This document shows, one piece after another, positions 8,124 through 15,815 of a stretch of 23,995 bases of DNA. Source of the stretch: Lachnospiraceae bacterium. GTDB lineage: Bacteria; Bacillota; Clostridia; Lachnospirales; Lachnospiraceae. Location of the stretch: positions 1 through 23,995 of the forward strand of contig JAJPZP010000046.1 in the NCBI GenBank assembly GCA_021204285.1, given 5' to 3'. Under the pieces are notes generated by a model that did no database searches, was not told the DNA's origin, and worked only from the letters and a program-made list of their open reading frames with translations. Position 1 is the first letter of the stretch, and every line of letters starts with the position of its first letter. Both the position numbers and the translations under genes were made by a program.

Positions 8124-8200
8124 CGGATAAACCTCGTCTCTTTGCATGGAATTCTATGTGCTATTTATATGAGGCTGGCCGGACAATTATGCAGAAAGTC

Positions 8201-8229
8201 TTGCTTTTATCACGAAAATAGCGTATATT
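8201..8229 (+). promoter_or_regulatory. Promoter of the CBS-domain membrane protein operon
   Basis: -35 TTGCTT (8201-8206), 17-base spacer, -10 TATATT (8224-8229). It lies in the 157-base divergent gap between the TIGR04086-like gene and the CBS protein, 51 bases before the TTG start. Confidence 0.65.
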
Positions 8230-8280
8230 TGTAACTATTCAGAACCAATGGGTAAGCAAAGCAAAAAGGAGTGAACGATT

Positions 8281-9579
8281 TTGGACCCAAGCGACGCCAT
8301 ACAGGTGTTGATTCTCGTAATTCTTGTGGCCTGTTCCGCGTTTTTTTCATCCTCTGAGACTGCCATGACGACAGTGAGCCGCATCCGCGTACGAAACCTT
8401 GTCGAGGAGGGCGACCGCCGTGCAGAGATTTTAAACAGTCTGATCGAGGAGCCCGGCAAAATGCTGAGCGCCATCCTGATTGGAAACAATATTGTCAATC
8501 TGTCTGCCTCGGCTCTGGCTACGACGCTGGCCGCGAAATGGCTGGGAGGCGTCGGTCCCGGTATTTCCACCGGCGCCCTGACCCTGATTATCCTCGTCTT
8601 TGCGGAGGTGACGCCAAAGACGAAGGCCACGATCCGGGCCGAGAGGATCGCGCTTAAGAACGCACGGGCCATCTACATCTGGACAGTCATCGCCACCCCG
8701 CTGATTTTCATCATCAATAAGCTCTCCATCGCCCTGATGTTCCTCATGGGCGTCAACCCGAACGAGAGAACGGATTCCTACACCGAGCAGGAGATCCGCA
8801 CGATTGTGGACGTAAGCCACGAGAAGGGCGTCACCTCGCACGAGGAGCGCGAAATGATCAACAATGTGTTTGATTTCGGCGACTCCACGGCGAAGGACGT
8901 CATCGTTCCGAAGGTTGATATGGATTTTGTGCAGGTCGACGCCACATATCAGGAGGTCATCGAGCTGTACCGGCAGAAAAAATATACCCGCTATCCGGTC
9001 TACGAGGACAACACCGACACGGTCATCGGCATGATCAATGTCAAGGATCTGCTGATTTATGAGGACAAAGAGCACTTCAGTGTGCGCAACATTCTGCGCA
9101 GTGTGCTCTACACCCACGAACTGAAAAAGACCTCCGATCTGATGCTGCAGATGCGCAAGAGCTCGATCAATCTCGCGATCGTGCTCGACGAGTACGGCGT
9201 GACCTGCGGCATGGTCACGATCGAGGATCTGCTCGAGGAGATCGTCGGCGACATCCGCGATGAGTACGACGATGACGAGGATGAATTGATCCGGAAACTC
9301 TCCGATCTGGAATATATCGTGGACGGCGCCATGAGCCTGGACGACCTGAACGAGAAGCTCGGTCTCGATGAAAAGAATCTGCTGCTTGAATCTGAGGGGT
9401 ACGATTCTGTCGGCGGCATTCTCATCGAACTTCTGGATCATCTGCCTGCCGCCGGTGAGGAAGCGTCCACCGAGGGCGGCATCCGCCTGCGCGCCGAGAC
9501 AGTCGAAAATAATCGAATCGCACAGGTTCACCTCTGGCTGCCGCAGCCGGAGGAAACTACGGAACAACAGGAGGATTAG
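8281..9579 (+). CDS. CNNM/CorC-HlyC family membrane protein (DUF21, CBS pair, transporter-associated domain)
   Basis: 432 residues, usually annotated as hemolysin family protein. The N-terminal DUF21/CNNM membrane domain (about 1-180) contains SAFFSSSETAMTTVS, the EEPGKMLSAILIGNNIVNLSAS-type segment and the VTPKT loop. A CBS pair follows (about 195-330; VIVPKVDMDFV and YTRYPVYEDNTDTVIGMI). The CorC_HlyC domain ends the protein (about 345-420; VDGAMSLDDLNEKLGL). Relatives such as MpfA and CorB act in magnesium or cobalt efflux, with CBS domains sensing nucleotide; true hemolytic activity is unlikely. The start is TTG 8281, supported by AAAGGAG 9 bases upstream; no better ATG is in frame. The stop is TAG. 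The following leuD-like gene starts 6 bases later and draws its GGAGG from this gene's last codons. Confidence 0.88.
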   Translation: MDPSDAIQVLILVILVACSAFFSSSETAMTTVSRIRVRNLVEEGDRRAEILNSLIEEPGKMLSAILIGNNIVNLSASALATTLAAKWLGGVGPGISTGALTLIILVFAEVTPKTKATIRAERIALKNARAIYIWTVIATPLIFIINKLSIALMFLMGVNPNERTDSYTEQEIRTIVDVSHEKGVTSHEEREMINNVFDFGDSTAKDVIVPKVDMDFVQVDATYQEVIELYRQKKYTRYPVYEDNTDTVIGMINVKDLLIYEDKEHFSVRNILRSVLYTHELKKTSDLMLQMRKSSINLAIVLDEYGVTCGMVTIEDLLEEIVGDIRDEYDDDEDELIRKLSDLEYIVDGAMSLDDLNEKLGLDEKNLLLESEGYDSVGGILIELLDHLPAAGEEASTEGGIRLRAETVENNRIAQVHLWLPQPEETTEQQED

Positions 9580-9585
9580 TATCAT

Positions 9586-10062
9586 ATGGGTAACATCTTT
9601 TTATTTCACACGGACGTTGACACGGATCAGATTATCGCGTCCCAGTATCTTCTCTTTCCGACCATCGAAGAGATGAAGTCGCACACCTTCGAATCGCTCG
9701 ACCCGGACTTTGCGTCGCGGGTGCGTCCCGGCGACTTTGTCGTCGCGGCGGAGAACTTTGGCTGCGGTTCTTCCAGAGAGCAGGCTCCGAGTGTGCTTAA
9801 AGCGCTCGGCGTACAGGCGGTAATCGCAAAGTCTTTCGCACGCATCTTCTACCGCAACGCAATCAACATCGGCCTGCCGGTCATCGTCTGCAAGGATCTC
9901 TACGACCATGTAAAAGCCGGAGATGAGATGGAACTCTCACTCACGGAGGGCATTGCCACCGTGAACGGACAGCAGTTTGCCTGCACGAAGCTTCCGCCCT
10001 ACATGCAGGGCATCCTCGATCAGGGTGGCCTGATCGCATCGCTGAACAGGGAGGGAGAATGA
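9586..10062 (+). CDS. leuD: 3-isopropylmalate dehydratase-type small subunit (LeuD/DmdB family)
   Basis: 158 residues, the swivel-domain subunit of a two-subunit aconitase-family hydro-lyase. The start motif FLFHTDVDTDQIIASQYL and the substrate-loop signature GCGSSREQAP (59-68) are present, followed by AVIAKSFARIFYRNAINIGLPVI. Length matches the bacterial/archaeal short LeuD type. It pairs with the large subunit, whose start follows after one base. In leucine synthesis the complex isomerises 2- to 3-isopropylmalate. However, no leuA or leuB is in view, and relatives in Clostridia also serve as 2,3-dimethylmalate or homoaconitate-type dehydratases, so the substrate is uncertain. The Shine-Dalgarno GGAGG overlaps the end of the CBS protein gene, suggesting an operon. 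Confidence 0.85.
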   Translation: MGNIFLFHTDVDTDQIIASQYLLFPTIEEMKSHTFESLDPDFASRVRPGDFVVAAENFGCGSSREQAPSVLKALGVQAVIAKSFARIFYRNAINIGLPVIVCKDLYDHVKAGDEMELSLTEGIATVNGQQFACTKLPPYMQGILDQGGLIASLNREGE

Positions 10063-10063
10063 C

Positions 10064-11314
10064 ATGGGAATGACGATAGCGGAAAAAATTATTGCACGCG
10101 CCGCAGGTGCGGATTTTGTGAAGCCGGGCGACATCCACACGGTGGAACTTGACCAGCTCATGAGCAATGACGGAACCACTCACCTGACGATTGATATGTA
10201 CAATAACAAGCTGAAGCATCCTCATATCGCGGATGTGAGCAAGCTGGTCTGGATCGTGGATCACAATGTTCCGGCTGACAGTCCCAAGACCGCTGCATCG
10301 CAGAAAAAGATGCGCGACTTTGCGCGGGAACACGGCATCACCTTCTATGAGGGCAAGGGTGTCTGCCATCAGATCATGATGGAAAATCACGTCCGTCCCG
10401 GCGAGCTGATCTTCGGCGCGGACAGCCATACCTGCGCCTACGGCGCACTCGGCGCCTTCGGTACCGGCGTGGGCTGCACCGACTATCTCTACGCGATGGT
10501 AACGGGGCATTCCTGGGTGCTCGTGCCGGAAACGCTGCGCTTCAACCTGCACGGGAAACTGCCGGAAGGCGTCTACGCCCGCGACCTGATCCTGACAATC
10601 ATCGGACAGATCGGCGCGAACGGCGCAAACTATAAAGCGATGGAATTCGCGGGAGATGGGCTGAAAACCCTGACCATGAGCGACCGCATCGCGGTCTGCA
10701 ACCTCTGCGTCGAGGCCGGCGCCAAAACCGCCCTTATGGAGGTTGACGAAGTCGCTCTTAACTGGCTGCACGCGCACGGCAGAGAGCCGAAGGCCTGTTT
10801 CACAAGCGATGCGGACGCGCATTTCGCCGCTGTCTACGATATTGACCTTGGCAGCATCGTCCCGATCGTCGCGAAACCGCATTTCGTGGACAATGTCTGT
10901 CCGGCGAAGGAGGCCGCCGGCGTCCGAATCGATGAAGCTTTTCTCGGTTCCTGCAACAACGGACGTATCGAAGATCTGCGCGTCGGCGCGGCGATTATCA
11001 AAGGAAAAAAAGTCCACCCGCTCGTGCGTTTTCTCGTCGTTCCGGCTTCTTTGAGCGTCTATGAGGAAGCGCTGAAGGAAGGGCTCCTGAAAATCTTCAT
11101 GGATGCGGGAGCGATTGTCATGAACCCGAACTGCAGCGTCTGCTGGGGCAGCTGCCAGGGCGTCATCGGCGAGGGCGAGACACTGATCAGCACCGGTACG
11201 CGGAACTTTAAGGGCCGCGCCGGACACAAGGATTCCTTCGTCTACCTCGCGAGCGCTGCGACGGTGACGGCCTCCGCGATCGCAGGTGAGATCACGACGG
11301 CAGACGCACTATAA
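10064..11314 (+). CDS. leuC: 3-isopropylmalate dehydratase-type large subunit (LeuC/DmdA/HacA family)
   Basis: 416 residues, the length of the short LeuC-2 class. It carries the [4Fe-4S] cluster of the dehydratase formed with the small subunit. Likely cluster ligands are C297 in GSCNNGR and C357 and C360 in NPNCSVCWGSCQG. Other family blocks are DHNVPADSP (66-74), IFGADSHTCAYGALGAFGTG (116-135) and STGTRNFKGRAGH. Two deviations from the textbook LeuC signatures are visible: GSCTNGR is GSCNNGR, and the usual NPGCGPCLG is NPNCSVCWGSC with an extra Cys (C364). These do not remove ligands but suggest a divergent subgroup. The gene order small-then-large is also less common. The start is ATG 10064 with GGAGGGAG upstream. 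No intrinsic terminator with a T tract follows. Confidence 0.85.
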   Translation: MGMTIAEKIIARAAGADFVKPGDIHTVELDQLMSNDGTTHLTIDMYNNKLKHPHIADVSKLVWIVDHNVPADSPKTAASQKKMRDFAREHGITFYEGKGVCHQIMMENHVRPGELIFGADSHTCAYGALGAFGTGVGCTDYLYAMVTGHSWVLVPETLRFNLHGKLPEGVYARDLILTIIGQIGANGANYKAMEFAGDGLKTLTMSDRIAVCNLCVEAGAKTALMEVDEVALNWLHAHGREPKACFTSDADAHFAAVYDIDLGSIVPIVAKPHFVDNVCPAKEAAGVRIDEAFLGSCNNGRIEDLRVGAAIIKGKKVHPLVRFLVVPASLSVYEEALKEGLLKIFMDAGAIVMNPNCSVCWGSCQGVIGEGETLISTGTRNFKGRAGHKDSFVYLASAATVTASAIAGEITTADAL

Positions 11315-11334
11315 ATGTTGATTGATGATTTTAG

Positions 11335-11358
11335 CAAGAGGGAGGAAACTCCCTCTTG
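11335..11358 (+). repeat. Perfect inverted repeat downstream of leuC, without T tract
   Basis: CAAGAGGGAG (11335-11344), a GAAA tetraloop, and the exact complement CTCCCTCTTG (11349-11358) form a stable 10-base-pair hairpin. No T run follows on either strand, so it is not a standard intrinsic terminator. Its right arm overlaps the pyrB promoter -35 box. It may protect the 3' end of the leuC mRNA or pause polymerase. Confidence 0.6.
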
Positions 11359-11384
11359 AAATCTCCTGCTGTATCGTGTATTCT
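11356..11384 (+). promoter_or_regulatory. Promoter of pyrBI
   Basis: -35 TTGAAA (11356-11361), 17-base spacer, -10 TATTCT (11379-11384). Transcription would start around 11391, immediately before the leader hairpin and about 83 bases before the pyrB ATG. Confidence 0.6.
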
Positions 11385-11394
11385 TATGGAAGGT

Positions 11395-11446
11395 TAAAAG
11401 TCGGCTGCTTCGCGCTATCGCGCTCCCACAGCCGCCGCCCGGGACT
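11395..11446 (+). promoter_or_regulatory. Nested hairpin in the pyrBI leader
   Basis: An outer 8-base pair TAAAAGTC/GACTTTTA encloses GGCTG/CAGCC, which encloses CGCG/CGCG around a CTAT loop; an unpaired GC-rich segment (GCCGCCCGG) sits on the 3' side. The structure begins right after the predicted transcription start and ends about 15 bases before the AGGAGG of pyrB. No PyrR-binding consensus and no leader peptide with a U-run as in E. coli pyrBI were recognised. A regulatory role is inferred from position. Confidence 0.45.
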
Positions 11447-11473
11447 TTTATAATACACATCCAGGAGGTATCT

Positions 11474-12391
11474 ATGCGACATCTGATGAGTCCTCTGGAT
11501 TTCAGCGTCGAAGAGCTGGACGATCTGCTTGCACTCGCCCACGACATCGAACTGCATCCGGAGAAATACGCGCACGCCTGTGACGGAAAAAAGCTCGCAA
11601 CCCTTTTCTATGAGCCCAGTACCCGCACCCGTCTTAGTTTCGAAGCCGCCATGCTGAATCTCGGCGGCAATATCTTTGGTTTTTCTTCCGCGGCGAGCAG
11701 CTCCGCAGCCAAAGGTGAAAGTGTTTCCGACACCATTCGAATGATTTCCTGTTACGCTGATATATGTGCCATGCGTCACCCGAAGGAGGGTGCTCCGATG
11801 GTGGCGAGCCGTGTTTCCTCGATCCCGGTCATCAATGCCGGAGACGGCGGTCACCAGCACCCCACACAGACGCTGACCGATCTTCTGACCATCCGCTCAC
11901 TGAAGGGGCGGCTCGGAGACTTCACAATTGGCCTCTGCGGTGACCTGAAGTTCGGTCGCACCGTCCACTCCCTCGTGCACGCGCTGGCTCGTTACAAGGG
12001 TGTAAATTTCATCTTTATCTCCCCGGAAGAACTGCGCATCCCGGACTATATGAAGGAAATGCTCGACGAACATGGGCTGCCCTACCGCGAGGTGGAGCGC
12101 ATCGAAGACGTCATGCCGGAGCTTGATATCCTCTACATGACCCGCGTACAGCGGGAACGTTTCTTCAATGAGGAAGATTATGTCCGTCTGAAAGATTTCT
12201 ACATACTGAATAAAAAGAAAATGGCACTCGCCAAGGACGACATGATCGTCATGCATCCGCTTCCCAGGGTCAACGAGATCTCCGTGGAGGTGGACAACGA
12301 CCCGAGAGCCGTCTATTTTAAGCAGGTACAGTACGGCGTTTATGTGCGCATGGCTCTGATTCTCACGCTTCTGGAGGTGAAAGTATGCTGA
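11474..12391 (+). CDS. pyrB: Aspartate carbamoyltransferase, catalytic chain
   Basis: 305 residues, the normal length. It condenses carbamoyl phosphate and aspartate to carbamoyl aspartate, the committed step of pyrimidine synthesis, in the cytosol. Visible are the carbamoyl phosphate motif STRTR (49-53), the 80s-loop Lys in SAAKGES (K80), HPTQ (129-132), [10 protein letters not shown], the 240s-loop region MTRVQRERF and HPLPRVNEI near the C-terminus. It is the first gene of pyrBI; AGGAGG lies 6 bases before ATG 11474. Its stop overlaps the pyrI start by 7 bases. Together with the regulatory chain it should form the allosteric holoenzyme (class B type). The leader hairpin upstream is the best candidate for expression control. 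Confidence 0.97.
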   Translation: MRHLMSPLDFSVEELDDLLALAHDIELHPEKYAHACDGKKLATLFYEPSTRTRLSFEAAMLNLGGNIFGFSSAASSSAAKGESVSDTIRMISCYADICAMRHPKEGAPMVASRVSSIPVINAGDGGHQHPTQTLTDLLTIRSLKGRLGDFTIGLCGDLKFGRTVHSLVHALARYKGVNFIFISPEELRIPDYMKEMLDEHGLPYREVERIEDVMPELDILYMTRVQRERFFNEEDYVRLKDFYILNKKKMALAKDDMIVMHPLPRVNEISVEVDNDPRAVYFKQVQYGVYVRMALILTLLEVKVC

Positions 12392-12816
12392 ACATAGGAG
12401 GAATCCACGAGGGCTTTGTGCTCGACCATATCGAAGCCGGCCGGAGTATGGAGATCTACCATTATCTGAATCTCGACAAGTTCGACGGCTGCGTCGCCAT
12501 CATCAAAAATGCGCGCAGCAACAAGATGGGAAAGAAAGACATCATCAAGATCGAATGCCCGACGGATGCGATCGATCTCGACGCCCTGGGCTTCATCGAC
12601 CACAACATCACGGTCAATATTATCGAGAACGATGAGATTATAAGAAAAGCGACCCTGTCTCTGCCAAAAGAGATCAAGAATATCGCGCGCTGCACCAATC
12701 CGCGCTGCATCACCTCCATTGAGCAGGAGCTCGACCACATCTTCGTCCTGACCAATGAAAAGCGCGAGATCTACCGCTGCAAGTACTGCGAGGAAAAGTA
12801 TCATCGCAAGAAATAA
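12385..12816 (+). CDS. pyrI: Aspartate carbamoyltransferase, regulatory chain
   Basis: 143 residues. The N-terminal allosteric domain binds nucleotide effectors ([22 protein letters not shown], and [17 protein letters not shown] with the nucleotide-binding lysines). The C-terminal zinc domain has four cysteines, C103 and C108 (CTNPRC) and C132 and C135 (CKYC), matching the C-x4-C...C-x2-C site that docks the catalytic trimer. It overlaps pyrB by 7 bases, so the two chains are translationally coupled. The gene ends only two bases before the stop codon of the convergent AI-2E family gene, leaving no room for a conventional terminator. Confidence 0.96.
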   Translation: MLNIGGIHEGFVLDHIEAGRSMEIYHYLNLDKFDGCVAIIKNARSNKMGKKDIIKIECPTDAIDLDALGFIDHNITVNIIENDEIIRKATLSLPKEIKNIARCTNPRCITSIEQELDHIFVLTNEKREIYRCKYCEEKYHRKK

Positions 12817-12826
12817 GTTTATTTCT
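12809..12826. repeat. AT-rich palindrome spanning two convergent stop codons
   Basis: AGAAATAA, a 2-base centre GT, and TTATTTCT form an 8-base-pair palindrome that contains the pyrI stop and the stop of the AI-2E family gene. The stem has little GC, and it is not a canonical terminator. Confidence 0.45.
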
Positions 12827-14003
12827 GCCTGTCCAGCCGGTCGCGTACCCAGCCGCTGAGGAGCTGATAAAAGAAGGCGAAAATCGGGGTGCCGATGACC
12901 ATACCCACCACCCCAAACAGGCCGCCAAACAACAGAATCGCGAAAAGTACCCAGAAGCTGCTCAGGTGTGTATTGTCGCCGAGCAGCTTCGGTCCAAGAA
13001 TATTTCCGTCAAACTGCTGCAGGACCAGAATGAAGATCACAAAATACACGAATTTGATCGGGCTGACTATCAGGATCAGAAGCGAGCAGGGTATCGCCCC
13101 GATAAACGGCCCGAAAAACGGAATAATATTCGTCACACTGATGACGACGCTGATCAGCGGCGCATAGGGCATATTGACAATCGCAGTGAAAACCATGCAG
13201 ATCAGACCGATGATGAGGGAATCCACCAGCTTCGCCTTCACAAATCCTCCAAGATAATCATTCAGAATACCTGCCTCGCGGATGATCCAGTCCGCGGGCT
13301 GTTCCTTCCCCTCTGCGAGATTCTTTTTAGGCGGGAAAATCGCATGCACCAGCATCTTGCTCTGCAAGATCAGATTTCTGCGGCTGTTCAGAAGGTAAAC
13401 CGCCACGATCACACCGATGATCAGATTTTTCGCGACTGTAATCACGCTCCAGAGACTCGCGTACACACCGCTGATGATACTGTTGATATTCGGCAGAATA
13501 TTGGTTCTTGCAAAATTCTGAATACTCTCCAGAATCGTTTCCGAATACTCATCCACATAGTTGAGCAGCACCGGATTGTCCTCCACGAGCTTTTCCAGCC
13601 ATAAGGTCGTCGATTCAACATAATCAGGAGTCGCCTCAATTAAAGCGACCACGCTGGCAATCAACTGCGGTATTACCATCGCGAGCAGAGCATAGATAAT
13701 CAGAAAGAGAAACAGTAAACCAAAGAGGATCGACAGGCCTTTCGCAAACCTGCGCAGCTTTTCAATCTTTTTATATTTTTCTGCCAGTTCAAGCAGCTTT
13801 GCCTCTACGCGGCTACAGACCGGTGCGAGCAGGTAGGCGATCACTGCCCCATAGATAAATGGCATCAGAATATTTCCAATCAGTTTTGCATAGCTTCGCA
13901 GCCCCTGAAAGCGGAAAATCCCGAAGAAAAACAGAATGCACATGGCCACTGTCAGGAAAACTGCCACACCCTTGTATAAATAATCTCTCCACTTCTCATC
14001 CAT
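12819..14003 (-). CDS. AI-2E/PerM family membrane protein
   Basis: 394 residues with about eight hydrophobic segments. A first helix pair lies near 10-60 and a soluble segment of about 65-90 follows. The long amphipathic middle region is typical of the family, and the C-terminal cluster contains the family pattern GGFVKAKLVDSLIIGLICMV, NIIPFFGPFIGAIPCSLL and LQQFDGNILGPKLLGD. The family was named for proposed autoinducer-2 export, but members are also sodium/proton or other antiporters (PerM, UPF0118), so the substrate is undecided. The start at ATG 14003 is preferred to GTG 14012: AGAGGTG lies 6-7 bases before the ATG, and the GTG itself is part of that element. It has its own promoter, divergent from the AGCS symporter. 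Confidence 0.88.
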   Translation of the reverse strand: MDEKWRDYLYKGVAVFLTVAMCILFFFGIFRFQGLRSYAKLIGNILMPFIYGAVIAYLLAPVCSRVEAKLLELAEKYKKIEKLRRFAKGLSILFGLLFLFLIIYALLAMVIPQLIASVVALIEATPDYVESTTLWLEKLVEDNPVLLNYVDEYSETILESIQNFARTNILPNINSIISGVYASLWSVITVAKNLIIGVIVAVYLLNSRRNLILQSKMLVHAIFPPKKNLAEGKEQPADWIIREAGILNDYLGGFVKAKLVDSLIIGLICMVFTAIVNMPYAPLISVVISVTNIIPFFGPFIGAIPCSLLILIVSPIKFVYFVIFILVLQQFDGNILGPKLLGDNTHLSSFWVLFAILLFGGLFGVVGMVIGTPIFAFFYQLLSGWVRDRLDRQK

Positions 14004-14022
14004 ATCGGTCACCTCTTACATC

Positions 14023-14051
14023 AGAGTAACACTTGAAAGCGTCCTTGTCAA
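14023..14051 (-). promoter_or_regulatory. Promoter of the AI-2E family gene
   Basis: Minus strand: perfect -35 TTGACA (14046-14051), 17-base spacer, -10 TACTCT preceded by TGT (14023-14028), an extended -10 with a weak core. The start of transcription would leave a very short leader containing only the AGAGGTG Shine-Dalgarno. Confidence 0.5.
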
Positions 14052-14091
14052 AAGATGTTTGGCAGCAACAAAGGAATGCAGAAAATAAAAC

Positions 14092-14120
14092 TTTACAAAC
14101 GGCCTTAGTTGTGCTATAAT
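14092..14120 (+). promoter_or_regulatory. Strong promoter of the AGCS symporter
   Basis: -35 TTTACA (14092-14097), 17-base spacer, consensus extended -10 TGCTATAAT (TATAAT at 14115-14120). The transcript would start near 14127 and carry a leader of about 135 bases before the start codon at 14261. Confidence 0.8.
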
Positions 14121-14169
14121 ACAAAAGTATTTTTGTTCTGACGGAAATTAAAAAGAAATTTTTCAATCT

Positions 14170-14204
14170 CGCAGGTGAGAAGCTGATCTTATCTGCGTTT
14201 TTTT
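14170..14204 (+). terminator. Intrinsic terminator inside the AGCS symporter leader (attenuator)
   Basis: CGCAGGTGAG (14170-14179) pairs with CTTATCTGCG (14188-14197) over 10 pairs, two of them G-U, around an 8-base loop. Seven T residues follow (14198-14204). It lies between the strong promoter and the symporter start codon, so it should cut transcription before the gene unless an alternative fold wins. The 43 bases between the predicted transcript start and the hairpin are A/U rich and did not match a riboswitch class I know. Confidence 0.75.
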
Positions 14205-14260
14205 ATTTGCAACCGGATTTTTTCCATCAGAGCACCCATTTTTTTCGAGGAGGGAATGTT

Positions 14261-15748
14261 ATGTTAGAACTTGTCACAAATGTAAACAACTTCGTCAACA
14301 ATATCGTCTGGGGCTGGCCGGCCCTGATTCTGCTGGCTTTCGTCGGCATACTGATGACCTGCCTCACAAAGGTCTTTCAGCTCAGCCATATCGGACACTG
14401 GATGAAAATGACGATCGGCGCGATCTTCAGTGACAAGGATGTAGTCGGACACACAAAAGACAAATCCATCTCCCAGTTCCAGTCGCTCTGTACGGCACTG
14501 GCGGCGACTGTCGGCACTGGCAACATCGTCGGCGTGGCAGGCGCGATCATCGTCGGCGGCCCCGGCGCTGTGTTCTGGATGTGGCTGATCGCTTTCTTTG
14601 GTATGATGACGAACTACTCTGAAAACGTGCTCGGCATCTACTACCGCAGAAAGAACCAGGCCGGCGAATGGTCCGGAGGCGCGATGTACTATCTGCGGGA
14701 CGGCCTCGGCGCAAAGAAGGGATGTAAGGGGATCGGCATGGTACTGGCCGTGCTGTTCTCCATCTTCTGCTTCCTGGCCTCCTTCGGTATCGGCAACATG
14801 ACCCAGGTGAACTCGATCTCCGGCAACATGGAATCCGTATTTGGCGTACCGACCTGGCTCACCGGTATCGTCGTGCTGATCGTGGCTGGTCTCGTCATCG
14901 TCGGCGGTCTGAAACGTATCGCCTCGGTTACAGAAAAGATCGTTCCCTTTATGGTTATCCTTTACATAGTCGGCAGCATCGTCATTCTGATCACGAATGC
15001 CTCGCAGATCGGCGCGGTCTTCGGCGCGATCTTCGCCGGTGCTTTCGCAGCAAAGGCGGCGGGCGGCGGCATCGTCGGCTATGGCATCAAACTCGCGATT
15101 GAACAGGGCATGAAGCGCGGCGTTTTCTCGAATGAAGCCGGTCTCGGATCCTCCGTCATGGTTCACTCAAACTCCAACGTCAGTGAGCCGGTCCGTCAGG
15201 GTATGTGGGGCATCTTCGAGGTCTTCGCGGACACGATCATTGTCTGCACGCTGACCGCCTTCAACGTGCTGTCCTCCGGCCTGGTGGATCTTTCTACCGG
15301 TGAGACAATGGCAGAGTATGGCGGCGTCGCGCTGACGAAAGCAAATATCGTGGCCACCGTCTTTTCCATGCACTTCGGGCAGATCGGCGCGGCCTTCGTT
15401 GCCATCGCGATCATGCTGTTCGCCTTCTCGACCGTGCTTGGCTGGAGCCATTATGGCACAAAAGCCTGTGAATTCCTCTTCGGTGAGAAATATACGATCA
15501 TCTACCGCGTGATCTTCGTCGTCGCGATCTTCGGCGGCGCGGTTATGAGCGACAACCTGGCCTGGGATCTGGCCGACACCTTCAACGGCATGATGATGAT
15601 CCCCAACCTGATTGGTGTCCTCGTGCTGTCGCCACAGGTGTACGCAATCACAAAGAACTATGTGGACCGCGTACTGAAGGGCAAGGATGAAAAACCCATG
15701 CTCTCCGCCTTCCCGGATATACAGGCCGAACAGGAGAAAAATCTGTAA
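14261..15748 (+). CDS. Sodium:alanine/glycine symporter, AGCS family
   Basis: 495 residues with the polytopic layout of AGCS carriers. Hallmarks are the N-terminal WGWPALILLAFVGILMT-type helix, FQSLCTALAATVGTGNIVGV continuing into VAGAIIVGGPGAVFWMW (about 75-105), and GVFSNEAGLGSSVMVHS (about 285-301), which in the family contributes to substrate and cation binding. It imports a small neutral amino acid (alanine, glycine or possibly glutamine) with sodium across the cytoplasmic membrane. The start at 14261 follows GAGGAGGG directly; an in-frame TTG at 14207 sits on the leader terminator and lacks a binding site, so it was rejected. The gene is monocistronic, between its own leader attenuator and a terminator at 15763-15801. 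The attenuator implies conditional expression. Confidence 0.94.
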   Translation: MLELVTNVNNFVNNIVWGWPALILLAFVGILMTCLTKVFQLSHIGHWMKMTIGAIFSDKDVVGHTKDKSISQFQSLCTALAATVGTGNIVGVAGAIIVGGPGAVFWMWLIAFFGMMTNYSENVLGIYYRRKNQAGEWSGGAMYYLRDGLGAKKGCKGIGMVLAVLFSIFCFLASFGIGNMTQVNSISGNMESVFGVPTWLTGIVVLIVAGLVIVGGLKRIASVTEKIVPFMVILYIVGSIVILITNASQIGAVFGAIFAGAFAAKAAGGGIVGYGIKLAIEQGMKRGVFSNEAGLGSSVMVHSNSNVSEPVRQGMWGIFEVFADTIIVCTLTAFNVLSSGLVDLSTGETMAEYGGVALTKANIVATVFSMHFGQIGAAFVAIAIMLFAFSTVLGWSHYGTKACEFLFGEKYTIIYRVIFVVAIFGGAVMSDNLAWDLADTFNGMMMIPNLIGVLVLSPQVYAITKNYVDRVLKGKDEKPMLSAFPDIQAEQEKNL

Positions 15749-15762
15749 AGCACCCGTAAAGC

Positions 15763-15801
15763 AGAAGACCTGCCCCCGCAAAGGGACAGGTTTTCTTTTT
15801 T
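15763..15801 (+). terminator. Intrinsic terminator after the AGCS symporter
   Basis: AGAAGACCTGCCC (15763-15775) pairs with GGGACAGGTTTTCT (15783-15796) with one bulge and one mismatch, followed by a T run to 15801. The A-rich left arm and partial T run on the other strand mean it may also serve the convergent DUF1540 gene. Confidence 0.8.
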
Positions 15802-15815
15802 GCTCCGATTCTGCC

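Noticed and set aside
11335..11358. Intrinsic terminator after leuC
   Set aside because: The stem is perfect but no T tract follows on either strand.
14121..14206. Known riboswitch (glycine or T-box) before the AGCS symporter
   Set aside because: The segment before the terminator is only about 45 bases. It lacks the glycine aptamer core and the T-box sequence, so only a generic attenuator is claimed.
14207..14260. TTG start for the AGCS symporter
   Set aside because: It would begin 3 bases after the leader terminator without a Shine-Dalgarno. ATG 14261 has GAGGAGGG at good spacing.
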